Below, piece after piece: positions 51,080 to 60,055 of a DNA stretch of 64,000 nucleotides. The stretch comes from Faecalicatena contorta (GTDB taxonomy: Bacteria > Bacillota > Clostridia > Lachnospirales > Lachnospiraceae). How positions within the stretch are numbered: the first letter of the stretch is position 1; every line of letters starts with the position of its first letter. The notes beneath the pieces are model-generated. The model saw nothing but the letters and a program-made list of their open reading frames with translations, was not told the origin of the DNA and did no database searches. Made by a program: the position numbers and the translations under genes. The stretch lies in assembly GCF_021531975.1 (NCBI RefSeq), contig NZ_JAFBIY010000004.1:124001-188000 (forward strand). The letters run 5' to 3'.

Positions 51080-51340
51080 ATGAAGGGAACAGGAAGCAAG
51101 AATGCCTGGGCTTTATTTCTGTTTATTTTAACGGGAATTGTACTGGGCGGCTTTATCGGTATGCTTGCAGAAGGTGTGCCTGCACTTAGCTGGCTTGGCT
51201 ATGGACAGACATTCGGACTGGATGAACCAATCATTCTGAATCTGGGTCTTCTGGTGATTACTTTTGGTCTTACGATCAAGATTACGATTGCAAGCATTAT
51301 TGGTGTGATTATCGCAATTTTCATATACCGCTTCTTATAG
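51080..51340 (+). CDS. DUF4321 small membrane protein
   Basis: The 86-aa protein has two hydrophobic helices (about 9-30 and 55-85) separated by a short loop (PALSWLGYGQTFGLDEPIIL) with the pattern of DUF4321, a family found in clostridia near radC and mreB. The role is unknown. It has GAGGAG before ATG 51080 and directly precedes the cell-shape cluster. Weak promoter-like boxes may lie in the 93 bp upstream, but none is convincing. Confidence 0.8.
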   Translation: MKGTGSKNAWALFLFILTGIVLGGFIGMLAEGVPALSWLGYGQTFGLDEPIILNLGLLVITFGLTIKITIASIIGVIIAIFIYRFL

Positions 51341-51376
51341 TTCTACAAAAGAGTATCAACGAATCTAAAAGGATGT

Positions 51377-52069
51377 ATGAATCAGTCAAATACCATGAAA
51401 GAAATACCATGCATGGAGCGGCCATATGAAAAGTGTGAGCGCCGCGGTGCAGAGAGCTTAAGCGATGTAGAACTTCTCGCAGTTCTTCTTCGCACAGGCA
51501 CAAGAGGTGAAAATGCGCTCGGACTGGCGGAGCGGATTCTTTATCATGCCGGTGAAAATGGAATCTTAAGTATCCACCAGTTCAGTAAAGAAAGACTGAT
51601 GCAGATCAAGGGAATCGGAAAGGTCAAGGCGCTGCAGCTGTCCTGCATTTCCGAACTTGCCAAAAGGCTTGCAAAAGCATCGGCTGAGGAAACACTTAAA
51701 TTTTCAAGTCCGGATTCGATTGCCAGATACTATATGGAAGATTTAAGACATGAGAAGCAGGAGATCATGAAGCTTCTGATGTTGAATGGAAAATCAAAAT
51801 TAATCGGTGAGACAAACATCTCCAAGGGGACAGTCAACGCTGCACTTATCACACCCCGGGAGTTATTTATAGAGGCATTACAGAAGAATGCCGTATCTAT
51901 TGTGATCATGCATAATCATCCAAGCGGAGATCCGACTCCCAGCAGGGAGGACAGACTGATTACCAGACGGATTCAGGAATCCGGTGCACTGATCGGGATT
52001 GAGCTGTTAGACCATATCATTATTGGGAATAATTGTTATATCAGTTTTCGCGAGGAAGGTATGCTGTAG
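51377..52069 (+). CDS. radC: RadC-family JAB/MPN-domain protein
   Basis: An N-terminal helix-hairpin-helix domain (about 1-95, with LMQIKGIGKVKALQL) is joined to a JAB1/MPN metalloprotease-like domain with the zinc motif HNHPSGDPTPSREDRLIT. The 230-aa length is normal. Despite the name, a DNA repair role is not established. The gene commonly sits before mreB in Firmicutes, as here, 13 bp upstream. Confidence 0.94.
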   Translation: MNQSNTMKEIPCMERPYEKCERRGAESLSDVELLAVLLRTGTRGENALGLAERILYHAGENGILSIHQFSKERLMQIKGIGKVKALQLSCISELAKRLAKASAEETLKFSSPDSIARYYMEDLRHEKQEIMKLLMLNGKSKLIGETNISKGTVNAALITPRELFIEALQKNAVSIVIMHNHPSGDPTPSREDRLITRRIQESGALIGIELLDHIIIGNNCYISFREEGML

Positions 52070-52082
52070 AAAGGAATTATAT

Positions 52083-53105
52083 ATGGCAAGAAACACATAT
52101 GGGCTGGATCTTGGTTCTTATGAAATTAAAGTATATGATAAGAAGAAAGATACACTCTGGAAAGAAAAAAGTGTGATAGCGATTGAAAACAACAGAGAGA
52201 TTCTGGCTGTTGGTGATGATGCATTTGAAATGTATGAAAAGACACCGTCTTCCATTGAGGTCATATTTCCGATGCAAAATGGTGTAATTTCCAGATTCAC
52301 CAATATGCAGTTTTTGCTTCAGAATCTTCTGAAAAAGGACCGACAGCTGGCACGAGGGGCAGAATATGTTATTGCTGTTCCGACAGATATTACAGAAGTT
52401 CAGAAAAAAGCTTTTTTCGACCTTGTAATCCACTCAACTGCAAAAGCCAGAGAAGTGAACGTCGTAGAACGCTCTATCGCCGATGCAGTTGGTCTTAATA
52501 TAGATGTAAAGAATACAAAAGGTGTATTTATAGCAAATTTTGGCGGAGACACTACCGAATTATCTGTACTCGCCGGCGGCGGTATGGTTTTGAACCGGTT
52601 ACTTAAGATTGGAGGATCAACATTTGATCAGGCAATCATTACACTGATCCGAAACAGCCATGACTTTTTGATCGGCAGCCATTCGGCAGAGCTTTTAAGG
52701 CAGAGATTCGATGTGTTTGGCGCAGATGCGGAAACAGCAGTTATGGCAGCCGGAAGAGACCTGATTACCGGCGTTCCCATGCGAAAAGGGATTTCTGTCA
52801 ATCTGGTGCGAGCTGCGTTTAAAGATCCTCTTATGGAATGTATCCGTGCAATTCGTTCATTGTTAGACCGTACACCGCCGGAAGTCAGAAAAGCGATTTA
52901 TGAAAACGGCATTTTCCTGACAGGTGGTATAGCCAATACAAAGGGACTGGATCTGTATATTGAGAAATCAATCGGTATCCCTGTAAGAACTGCGCAGAAT
53001 CCGGAATTTTGTTCTGTGAATGGAATTAAAAAGATTATCATGTCAAAAGACTTACGACAGCTGGCATTTTCCATGCTGGATGAAAAATATAGGTGGATGA
53101 GATAA
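52083..53105 (+). CDS. mreB: Rod shape-determining protein MreB
   Basis: This bacterial actin homologue forms membrane-associated filaments that guide side-wall synthesis. It has the actin-fold phosphate loops (GLDLGSYEIKVYD, FIANFGGDTTELSVLAGG) and the adenosine motif FLTGGIANTKGLD. At 340 aa it is full length. ATG 52083 follows AAAGGAAT; the frame is open further upstream inside radC but without a better start. Its sequence is somewhat diverged (GLDLGSYEIKVYD in place of the usual DLGTANTLVY), so a MreB-like paralogue is possible. Confidence 0.9.
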   Translation: MARNTYGLDLGSYEIKVYDKKKDTLWKEKSVIAIENNREILAVGDDAFEMYEKTPSSIEVIFPMQNGVISRFTNMQFLLQNLLKKDRQLARGAEYVIAVPTDITEVQKKAFFDLVIHSTAKAREVNVVERSIADAVGLNIDVKNTKGVFIANFGGDTTELSVLAGGGMVLNRLLKIGGSTFDQAIITLIRNSHDFLIGSHSAELLRQRFDVFGADAETAVMAAGRDLITGVPMRKGISVNLVRAAFKDPLMECIRAIRSLLDRTPPEVRKAIYENGIFLTGGIANTKGLDLYIEKSIGIPVRTAQNPEFCSVNGIKKIIMSKDLRQLAFSMLDEKYRWMR

Positions 53106-53106
53106 T

Positions 53107-53973
53107 ATGAAAATCAAAAATCAATCGTCACTTCCAAGTAAATACTGGCTCCTCATTCTTGCCCTGATCTGTATGATCCTTCTGGGAATCGAACGTTTTA
53201 CGGATGGCGGAGGACCGCTTCGATTCATTGGAAATTATACCGTTATTCCGATGCAGAAGGGAATCAGTTATGTGGGCAGATGGATGAGTGACCTTTCTGA
53301 TAATTTTGAAACATTAGATGAGATGAAAAAAGAAAATGAAGCTCTGCAGTCAAAGGTAGATGCTCTTACAATCGATAATACAAGACTTCGCCAGGAACAG
53401 TATGAACTGGAGAGATTAAGAGAGCTCTATAAGCTGGATGAGAATTATTCTGATTATGAAAAAGTAGGTGCGCATGTCATTGCAAACAACGGCAGCAACT
53501 GGTTCAGTGATTTTACCATTGACAAAGGCAGTAATGATGGAATCAAAGTAAACTGTAATGTGCTCGCCGGAAGTGGTCTGGTAGGTATCGTAACGGAAGT
53601 CGGACCTGATTACGCAAGAGTGCGTTCCATTATCGATGATGCAAGTAATGTAAGTGCCATGGTTCTTTCCACCTCTGATACCTGTATGGTATGTGGAGAC
53701 CTTAAGCTCATGTCTGACGGAAAACTCAGATTTGAAAAGCTGGCAAATAATGATAATGAGATTGAAGTCGGTGAACAGATCGTAACTTCTCATGTCAGTG
53801 ACCGATTCGTGCAGGGATTATTTATTGGTTATATCAGCGAGATACAGGTGGATTCCAATAACCTTACCCGTTCCGGCTACATTACACCTGCCGTAGATTT
53901 CAGTAAGCTGCAGGAAGTTCTTGTTATTACGACCACGAAGGAAGATATGACAAAGGGGAACAGTGATTCATGA
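53107..53973 (+). CDS. mreC: Rod shape-determining protein MreC
   Basis: MreC is a bitopic protein linking the MreB cytoskeleton to the external wall machinery. It has one membrane helix (about 13-30), a coiled coil (about 62-110, LDEMKKENEALQSKVDALT) and two beta-barrel domains in the rest (VIANNGSNWFSDFTIDKG, GLVGIVTEVGPDYARVRSI). The 288-aa length is typical. It begins 1 bp after mreB and overlaps mreD by 4 bp. Confidence 0.95.
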   Translation: MKIKNQSSLPSKYWLLILALICMILLGIERFTDGGGPLRFIGNYTVIPMQKGISYVGRWMSDLSDNFETLDEMKKENEALQSKVDALTIDNTRLRQEQYELERLRELYKLDENYSDYEKVGAHVIANNGSNWFSDFTIDKGSNDGIKVNCNVLAGSGLVGIVTEVGPDYARVRSIIDDASNVSAMVLSTSDTCMVCGDLKLMSDGKLRFEKLANNDNEIEVGEQIVTSHVSDRFVQGLFIGYISEIQVDSNNLTRSGYITPAVDFSKLQEVLVITTTKEDMTKGNSDS

Positions 53974-54488
53974 AACGAAAGTTCATAACATTTATGATAA
54001 TACTAATATGCTTTCTTCTGGAAAGCACCATTTTCCGGAAACTGGATTTCGCCTCCATATGCCCAAATCTTCTCATTATCGTTACCTCTTCTTTTGGATT
54101 TATGCGTGGAAAAAAGGAAGGTATGGCAGTAGGTTTTATTTCCGGCATATTTATTGATGTATTCTGGGGGAATTCACTTGGTTTTAACATGCTTTTATAT
54201 ACGGTTATCGGTTATATGAACGGTGCTTTTCAGAGGCTTTTTTATGATGATGACATCAAGCTTCCGATCGGGCTTATTGCAGCCAGTGAACTGATATATG
54301 GTGTTGTTTCCTGTTTCTGTATGTATGTACTGAAAGGAGACTTCGCTTTTTCCACTTATCTGTTCCATATTATTCTACCGGAGCTTGTCTACACAATACT
54401 GGCAACATTGATTTTATATCAGATTATTTTGTACATCAACAAGAGGTTAGAAGCAGAAGAACAAAGGAGTGCAAGTAAATTTGTATAA
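53970..54488 (+). CDS. mreD: Rod shape-determining protein MreD
   Basis: The 172-aa polytopic membrane protein has five or six hydrophobic segments and the MreD pattern CPNLLIIVTSSFGFMRGKKEGMAVGFISG (key parts PNLLIIV and GMAVGFISGIFIDVFWG). It works with MreC and the penicillin-binding protein in elongation. It overlaps mreC by 4 bp (ATGA) and the PBP2 gene by 8 bp. Confidence 0.93.
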   Translation: MKRKFITFMIILICFLLESTIFRKLDFASICPNLLIIVTSSFGFMRGKKEGMAVGFISGIFIDVFWGNSLGFNMLLYTVIGYMNGAFQRLFYDDDIKLPIGLIAASELIYGVVSCFCMYVLKGDFAFSTYLFHIILPELVYTILATLILYQIILYINKRLEAEEQRSASKFV

Positions 54489-57423
54489 ATTGTGGGAACG
54501 GATCAAATCCGGAATATATGAAATTGTAAAATCAAGAGTATTTCTGGTCATTATTGTTTTCAGTATTCTTTCTGCAATACTGTTACAGCGTACCTTCTAC
54601 CTGCAGATTGTAAAAGGACAGGATTATCTGGACAAGTATGAACTGCAGATACAGAAGACCAAAGAAGTAGAAGGAACACGCGGTAATATCTACGACCGTA
54701 ACGGCGTACTTCTGGCATATAATGAACTGGCTTACTCTGTTACCATTGAAGATAATGGCGAGTATGATTCTACCGCTCAGAAAAACGAAGAACTGAATAA
54801 AGTCGTAACAACGGTCATCAACATGGTGGAGTCCAACGGTGATACGGTTATCAATGATTTTGGAATCATTCTGGATAATGATGGTACTTATGCATTTACT
54901 GCTGAGAGTAATACACAGAGGCTTCGTTTTATTGCGGATGTTTATGGATTAAAGACCATTGACGAGCTGAGCGAGGAGCAGAAGAATCAGTCCGCTGGAG
55001 ATATCATTGACTATCTGTGTACGGATAAAAGATATGGATATGGGATTGATCAGAAAGAACTTGGTAAAGATGAAGTCCTGAAACTCATTAATATTCGTTA
55101 TGCGATTTCTCTGAACAGTTATCAGAAATATATTGCTACCACCATTGCAGAAGATGTAAGTGATGAGACAGTTGCGGATGTAATGGAAAACAGTGATGCA
55201 CTGCAGGGTGTCAGCATTGAAGAAGAATCCCTTCGCCGTTATACAGACAGTATGTGTTTTGCCAACATCATTGGTTATACCGGTCAGATTTCCACAGAAG
55301 AGTATGATGCTCTCAGTAAAGAAGATCAGGAAAAATATGATAAAAATGATACGATTGGAAAAGCAGGTATCGAAAAGACAATGGATTCTGTCCTGAAAGG
55401 AGAAAAAGGGGAAGTCAAGCTGTATGTAAACAGCGTCGGAAAAGTCATTGAAAAGACACAGGAGTCTGAACCTGAGGCAGGAAATGACCTGTATCTTTCC
55501 ATTGATGCAAACTTGCAAAAAGCTGCCTATCACATTCTGGAACAGGAGCTGGCCGGAATTCTTCTTTCCAAGATACAGAATACTTTGAGTTATGATCGTT
55601 CCAAGGTTTCCGATGGCAGTGATGTAATTATACCGATTGGCGATGTTTATGATTCATTTATTTCCAATGAAATATTAAATATGAATCATTTTGCACAAGA
55701 TGATGCAAAAGCAACAGAAAAAGAAGTATATGCTATTTTTTCTTCCTACAAAGAAGAACTTCTTGGAACGCTGGAGCAGATATTTAGTAATGCAGATGCA
55801 GCTGCCTATAAGGATTCCTCTAAAGAAATACAGGCGTATCTGACCTATATTGTAACAGATATCCTGACAAGAAATACGGGCGTAATCATGTCCGGAGAGA
55901 TTGACACAAATGATGTAACTTACAAGGCATGGAAAGAAGATGAGTCGATTAACATCTATACTTATTTAAATTATGCCATTTCAAAGAATTGGGTCGATTC
56001 AGCAAAACTGAAAGAATATGTGGCAGAAGGAAACAAATATACCGATTCCAGTGAGTTATATGAAGGACTGAAAAAGTATCTTCTGGAATACCTGAAAGAA
56101 GATAGTGGTTTTGACAAACTGATTTATAAATATATGATCAAAGATGGCCGCGTGACCGGCAGACAGATCTGTCTGATGCTTTATGAGCAGGAAGTGCTCG
56201 AATACGATGAAGCACAATATCAGGCCTTACTGTCCGGAGCGACCGGACCATATGATTTTATACGCGGTAAGATTCAGACTCTGGACATTACCCCGGGACA
56301 ACTGGCACTTGAACCATGTACCGGTTCATTCGTAATGACAGACACAAAAACCGGACAGGTTCTTGCATGTGTATCCTACCCCGGATACGATAATAATCGT
56401 CTTGCCAATACAATGGATTCTGCTTATTACAATAAGCTTGTTACAGACAATGCAAGGCCATTTTACAATAATGCGACACAGGAAAAGACTGCACCTGGCT
56501 CCACCTATAAGCCACTTGTATCTATCGCAGGACTGACGGAAGGAGTCATAAATACACAGACAGTGCTTCCATGTCACGGTGTGTATGAGAAAGTTACTCC
56601 TAATCCTAAATGCTGGGTTTATCCGAATGCGCATGGAAGTCTGAATGTGGAAGGCGCAATTGAAAATTCCTGTAACTGCTTCTACTACGAAGTCGGCTAT
56701 CGATTAAGTCTTACGGATAATGGAAGGAACCTTATCGGAAGCGATAATAATTCCGGTTCTGCAACTTCCAGTTATTATTCCAGTGATGTCGGTACAGACA
56801 CGCTGGCAAAATATGCATCCATGTTTGGTCTGAATGAGACTTCCGGAATTGAAATCCCGGAAGCAGAACCTCAGATCTCGGATGAATCATCTGTTCCTTC
56901 TGCGATCGGACAGGGAACAAACAACTATACAACGAGTCAGCTTGCCAGATACGTGACAACGATCGCCAATAAAGGAACTTTGTTTGATCTGACTTTATTT
57001 GATAAAGTGACTTCTGTAGAAGGTGAGCTCATTGAGGAGTTTGAACCGAAAGTTGAAGCGGAGCTTTCAGATATCTCTGCCTCAACATGGAATGCTGTTC
57101 ACAACGGTATGCGTAATGTTGTACTTGTTTCACACAGCAGTTCGTTTACAGATATTAACAGAAGTGATCTGAAACTGTCTGGAAAGACAGGTACTGCACA
57201 GCAGAGTAAGACACACCCTGACCACGCTTTGTTTGTAGGATTTGCTCCAAGTGATAATCCGGAGATAGCATTTGCTACACGTATTGCAAATGGCTATAGC
57301 TCTACCTTTGCATGCGAGGTCGCAAGGGATGTGATGAAATACTATTACAAACTGGTTCCTGAAGAAGAACTGATTACAGGAACAGCCGCGACAATTGGAA
57401 CAAATGCTTCTAATGAAGGCTAG
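54481..57423 (+). CDS. mrdA: Penicillin-binding protein 2 (elongation transpeptidase), unusually long
   Basis: This class B PBP cross-links peptidoglycan during elongation. A membrane helix (about 17-38) precedes the dimerisation domain (EGTRGNIYDRNGVLLAYN). The transpeptidase has the nucleophile in GSTYKP (S674), SCN (S730) and KTGTAQQ (K902). At 980 aa it is some 300 residues longer than E. coli PBP2; the extra sequence lies about 350-600 between the two domains and is acidic and helical. TTG 54481 is preferred over GTG 54469, which overlaps the AAAGGAG RBS. minD follows after 86 bp. Confidence 0.94.
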   Translation: MYKLWERIKSGIYEIVKSRVFLVIIVFSILSAILLQRTFYLQIVKGQDYLDKYELQIQKTKEVEGTRGNIYDRNGVLLAYNELAYSVTIEDNGEYDSTAQKNEELNKVVTTVINMVESNGDTVINDFGIILDNDGTYAFTAESNTQRLRFIADVYGLKTIDELSEEQKNQSAGDIIDYLCTDKRYGYGIDQKELGKDEVLKLINIRYAISLNSYQKYIATTIAEDVSDETVADVMENSDALQGVSIEEESLRRYTDSMCFANIIGYTGQISTEEYDALSKEDQEKYDKNDTIGKAGIEKTMDSVLKGEKGEVKLYVNSVGKVIEKTQESEPEAGNDLYLSIDANLQKAAYHILEQELAGILLSKIQNTLSYDRSKVSDGSDVIIPIGDVYDSFISNEILNMNHFAQDDAKATEKEVYAIFSSYKEELLGTLEQIFSNADAAAYKDSSKEIQAYLTYIVTDILTRNTGVIMSGEIDTNDVTYKAWKEDESINIYTYLNYAISKNWVDSAKLKEYVAEGNKYTDSSELYEGLKKYLLEYLKEDSGFDKLIYKYMIKDGRVTGRQICLMLYEQEVLEYDEAQYQALLSGATGPYDFIRGKIQTLDITPGQLALEPCTGSFVMTDTKTGQVLACVSYPGYDNNRLANTMDSAYYNKLVTDNARPFYNNATQEKTAPGSTYKPLVSIAGLTEGVINTQTVLPCHGVYEKVTPNPKCWVYPNAHGSLNVEGAIENSCNCFYYEVGYRLSLTDNGRNLIGSDNNSGSATSSYYSSDVGTDTLAKYASMFGLNETSGIEIPEAEPQISDESSVPSAIGQGTNNYTTSQLARYVTTIANKGTLFDLTLFDKVTSVEGELIEEFEPKVEAELSDISASTWNAVHNGMRNVVLVSHSSSFTDINRSDLKLSGKTGTAQQSKTHPDHALFVGFAPSDNPEIAFATRIANGYSSTFACEVARDVMKYYYKLVPEEELITGTAATIGTNASNEG

Positions 57424-57509
57424 AACTCACATACCAGAGAAAGAATATTCCATATAAAGGTACGCCAGAGTAAGTCAGATTTAAAACCAGTTATAGGAGG
57501 ATATGATTC

Positions 57510-58301
57510 ATGGGCGAAGTTATTGTGATTACATCAGGAAAAGGCGGAGTCGGTAAAACAACGACAACCGCAAATATCGGAGCAGGTCTTTCAAGATTTG
57601 ATAAAAAAGTAGTTGTTATTGACACAGACCTTGGTCTTAGGAATCTGGATGTCGTAATGGGACTGGAAAATCAGATTGTATATAATCTGGTAGATGTGAT
57701 CGAAGGGACATGCCGGTTAAAGCAGGCTCTGATTCGTGACAAACGATATGAGAATCTGTATCTGCTGCCTTCGGCACAGACAAAGGACAAGTCTTCGGTT
57801 TCTCCGGGACAGATGAAAAAGCTAACAGCTCAGCTCAGAGACGAGTTTGATTACATACTTCTGGATTGTCCGGCAGGCATCGAACAGGGATTTCAGAATG
57901 CAATTGCCGGGGCTGACCGGGCTCTTGTTGTAACGACACCGGAAGTATCTGCGATCCGTGATGCGGACAGAATCATCGGGCTTCTGGAAAGCAACCAGCT
58001 TAGGAGGATTTCTCTGATCATCAACCGTATTCGTATGGACATGGTAAAAAGAGGAGATATGATGTCTGTAGATGATGTTACAGAAATATTATCTGTTCCT
58101 CTTATTGGTGCAATACCTGACGACGAACAGGTTGTCATCGGTACAAACCAGGGAGAACCGGTGATCGGTCTCGCTTCCCATGCCGGAAAGGCATACGAGA
58201 ACATCTGCAAACGAATCATGGGTGTGGAAGTTCCGTTCATGGATCTTTCCAGCAGCAGGGGAATCTTTTCCAGAATTTCCGATATTTTCCGGAAGAATTA
58301 A
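57510..58301 (+). CDS. minD: Septum site-determining ATPase MinD
   Basis: MinD is a ParA-type ATPase that binds the membrane and positions division inhibitors. It has the deviant Walker A GKGGVGKTTTTANIG at about 10-24 and DTDLGLRNLDVVMG, and ends in an amphipathic membrane-targeting helix (GIFSRISDIFRKN). The 263-aa length is right. AGGAGG precedes the ATG. Its usual partner gene minC, normally just upstream, is not there; only 86 bp separate minD from the PBP2 gene. Confidence 0.96.
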   Translation: MGEVIVITSGKGGVGKTTTTANIGAGLSRFDKKVVVIDTDLGLRNLDVVMGLENQIVYNLVDVIEGTCRLKQALIRDKRYENLYLLPSAQTKDKSSVSPGQMKKLTAQLRDEFDYILLDCPAGIEQGFQNAIAGADRALVVTTPEVSAIRDADRIIGLLESNQLRRISLIINRIRMDMVKRGDMMSVDDVTEILSVPLIGAIPDDEQVVIGTNQGEPVIGLASHAGKAYENICKRIMGVEVPFMDLSSSRGIFSRISDIFRKN

Positions 58302-58312
58302 GGAGGGTTCCT

Positions 58313-58525
58313 ATGTTAAAAAAATCTTCTGTCGCAGTAGCAAAGAGCAGACTAAAGATGCTCGTGACATCTGACCGTGTCCGCTGTGCTCCGGACGAGT
58401 ATGATAACATATGCAGAGAATTATATCAGACACTCTCGAAATATATGCAGATTACAGAAGAAGATTTTAAAGTAGATATATGTCGAACACATATAACAAT
58501 TACTATTGCAGGAGATGAAACGTGA
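58313..58525 (+). CDS. minE: Cell division topological specificity factor MinE
   Basis: The 70-aa protein matches MinE: the MinD-interacting N-terminal helix (SSVAVAKSRLKMLVTSDR) is followed by the beta-rich topological domain (ICRELYQTLSKYMQI, VDICRTHITITI). It is shorter than E. coli MinE (88 aa) but typical of clostridia. It stimulates MinD ATPase and drives its oscillation. It starts 11 bp after minD and its stop overlaps the GTG of the SEDS gene. Confidence 0.92.
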   Translation: MLKKSSVAVAKSRLKMLVTSDRVRCAPDEYDNICRELYQTLSKYMQITEEDFKVDICRTHITITIAGDET

Positions 58526-59646
58526 GATTACTTAGATTTTCCAAACAATACAAGTTAAAAGATTATAGATTCGGTCTGATCACTCTGGTTCTGGCTCTTT
58601 CCATACTCGGAGTCCTTGTCGTAGGAAGTGCCAAGCAGGCGCTTCAGGGGAAACAGATATTTGGTGTGATCGTTGGTGTCACAATTATGTTAATCATATC
58701 TGTGATTGATTATGTATGGGTACTTAATTTTTACTGGCTGATCTACGGAGCGGCAGTAGGAAGCCTTTTGCTGGTACTTCTTATCGGACAGGAAGTAAAT
58801 GGTGCTACCCGTTGGATCAATCTTGGATTTACAACTTTTCAGCCATCCGAGCTTGCCAAAATTTTGCTGATCTTGTTTTTTGCAAAATTTATTTTGAACC
58901 ATGAAGAAGAAATAAATGATAAATTTACAATTATGAAATATGCAATACTTGCCGGTATTCCACTTGCGCTTATTCTTGCAGAGCCAAACCTGTCTACAAC
59001 AATCTGTACGGCACTTGTTATATGCCTTTTGATTTATGTGGGCGGGCTTAGTTACAAGTTTATCGGTACCGTTCTTTTGATACTGATTCCGACAGCAGTC
59101 ATCTTTTTGAGTATTGCAGTACAGCCAAATCAGCCGTTTCTGAAAGAGTACCAGCAGAAACGTATTCTTGCTTTTCTGGAACCGGAGAAATATGCAAATG
59201 ACGAAGCATACCAGCAGAACAACTCAGAGATGGCTATTGGTTCCGGACAGCTGACAGGAAAAGGACTCAATAATAATACAACAACGTCTGTAAAAAACGG
59301 CAATTTTATCCTGGAGCCCCAGACAGACTTTATCTTTGCCATCATCGGCGAAGAACTTGGTTTTATAGGAAGCTGTATAGTTATTGCGTTATTATTGTTA
59401 ATTGTGATACAATGTATATTAATAGGAGTCCGAGCGCAGGACCTCGCAGGAAGAATCATTTGCTGCGGGGTTGGAGGACTGATAGGCTTTCAGAGTTTTA
59501 TTAACATTGGTGTTGCAACAAACATGCTTCCAAACACAGGAGTGCCACTTCCATTTGTCAGTTATGGACTAACATCTCTTGTCAGTTTGTATATCGGTAT
59601 TGGTTTTGTTTTAAATGTTGGATTGCAGCCGAAAAAGTATCAGTAA
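58522..59646 (+). CDS. rodA: RodA/FtsW-family SEDS glycosyltransferase
   Basis: This polytopic protein (about ten helices, 374 aa) polymerises lipid II glycan strands. Family motifs include GATRWINLGFTTFQPSELAKI, the catalytic-region EPNLSTT and a late NTGVPLPFVSYGLTS. Its position beside PBP2 and mre genes indicates RodA, the elongation partner of PBP2, rather than FtsW. GTG 58522 overlaps the minE stop (GTGA). Confidence 0.93.
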   Translation: MRLLRFSKQYKLKDYRFGLITLVLALSILGVLVVGSAKQALQGKQIFGVIVGVTIMLIISVIDYVWVLNFYWLIYGAAVGSLLLVLLIGQEVNGATRWINLGFTTFQPSELAKILLILFFAKFILNHEEEINDKFTIMKYAILAGIPLALILAEPNLSTTICTALVICLLIYVGGLSYKFIGTVLLILIPTAVIFLSIAVQPNQPFLKEYQQKRILAFLEPEKYANDEAYQQNNSEMAIGSGQLTGKGLNNNTTTSVKNGNFILEPQTDFIFAIIGEELGFIGSCIVIALLLLIVIQCILIGVRAQDLAGRIICCGVGGLIGFQSFINIGVATNMLPNTGVPLPFVSYGLTSLVSLYIGIGFVLNVGLQPKKYQ

Positions 59647-59659
59647 GGAGTGAGAGAGT

Positions 59660-60055
59660 ATGAATATAGGACTGATCGCACATGACTCTAAAAAAACACT
59701 TATGCAGAATCTGTGCATTGCATATCGGGGAATATTAAGTAAGCATGAATTATATGCGACAGGAACAACAGGACGATTAATTGAAGAAGTTACGAATCTG
59801 AATATCCACAAGTATCTTGCCGGTCCTTTAGGCGGCAAGCAGCAGCTGGGGGCTCAGATTGCGCAGAATGACATTGATGCATTGATTTTTCTACGGGAAC
59901 CTATGAACCCGAAACCACATGATCCAGATGTAAATGACGTGATCCGTCTGTGTGATACTTATAATATCCCTATGGCAACAAACCTTGCTACAGCAGAGCT
60001 CATTATTTTAGCAATTGACAGAGGAGATCTTGACTGGCGTGAAATGTATCGATAA
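59660..60055 (+). CDS. mgsA: Methylglyoxal synthase
   Basis: The enzyme turns dihydroxyacetone phosphate into methylglyoxal and phosphate, bypassing lower glycolysis when phosphate is scarce. The 131-aa MGS-like fold has IGLIAHDSKK, GTTGRLIEE, the phosphate-binding GPLGGKQQLGAQI and LREPMNPKPHDPDV with the catalytic aspartate and histidine. It follows the SEDS gene by 13 bp; this rodA-mgsA order recurs in clostridia. Confidence 0.96.
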   Translation: MNIGLIAHDSKKTLMQNLCIAYRGILSKHELYATGTTGRLIEEVTNLNIHKYLAGPLGGKQQLGAQIAQNDIDALIFLREPMNPKPHDPDVNDVIRLCDTYNIPMATNLATAELIILAIDRGDLDWREMYR

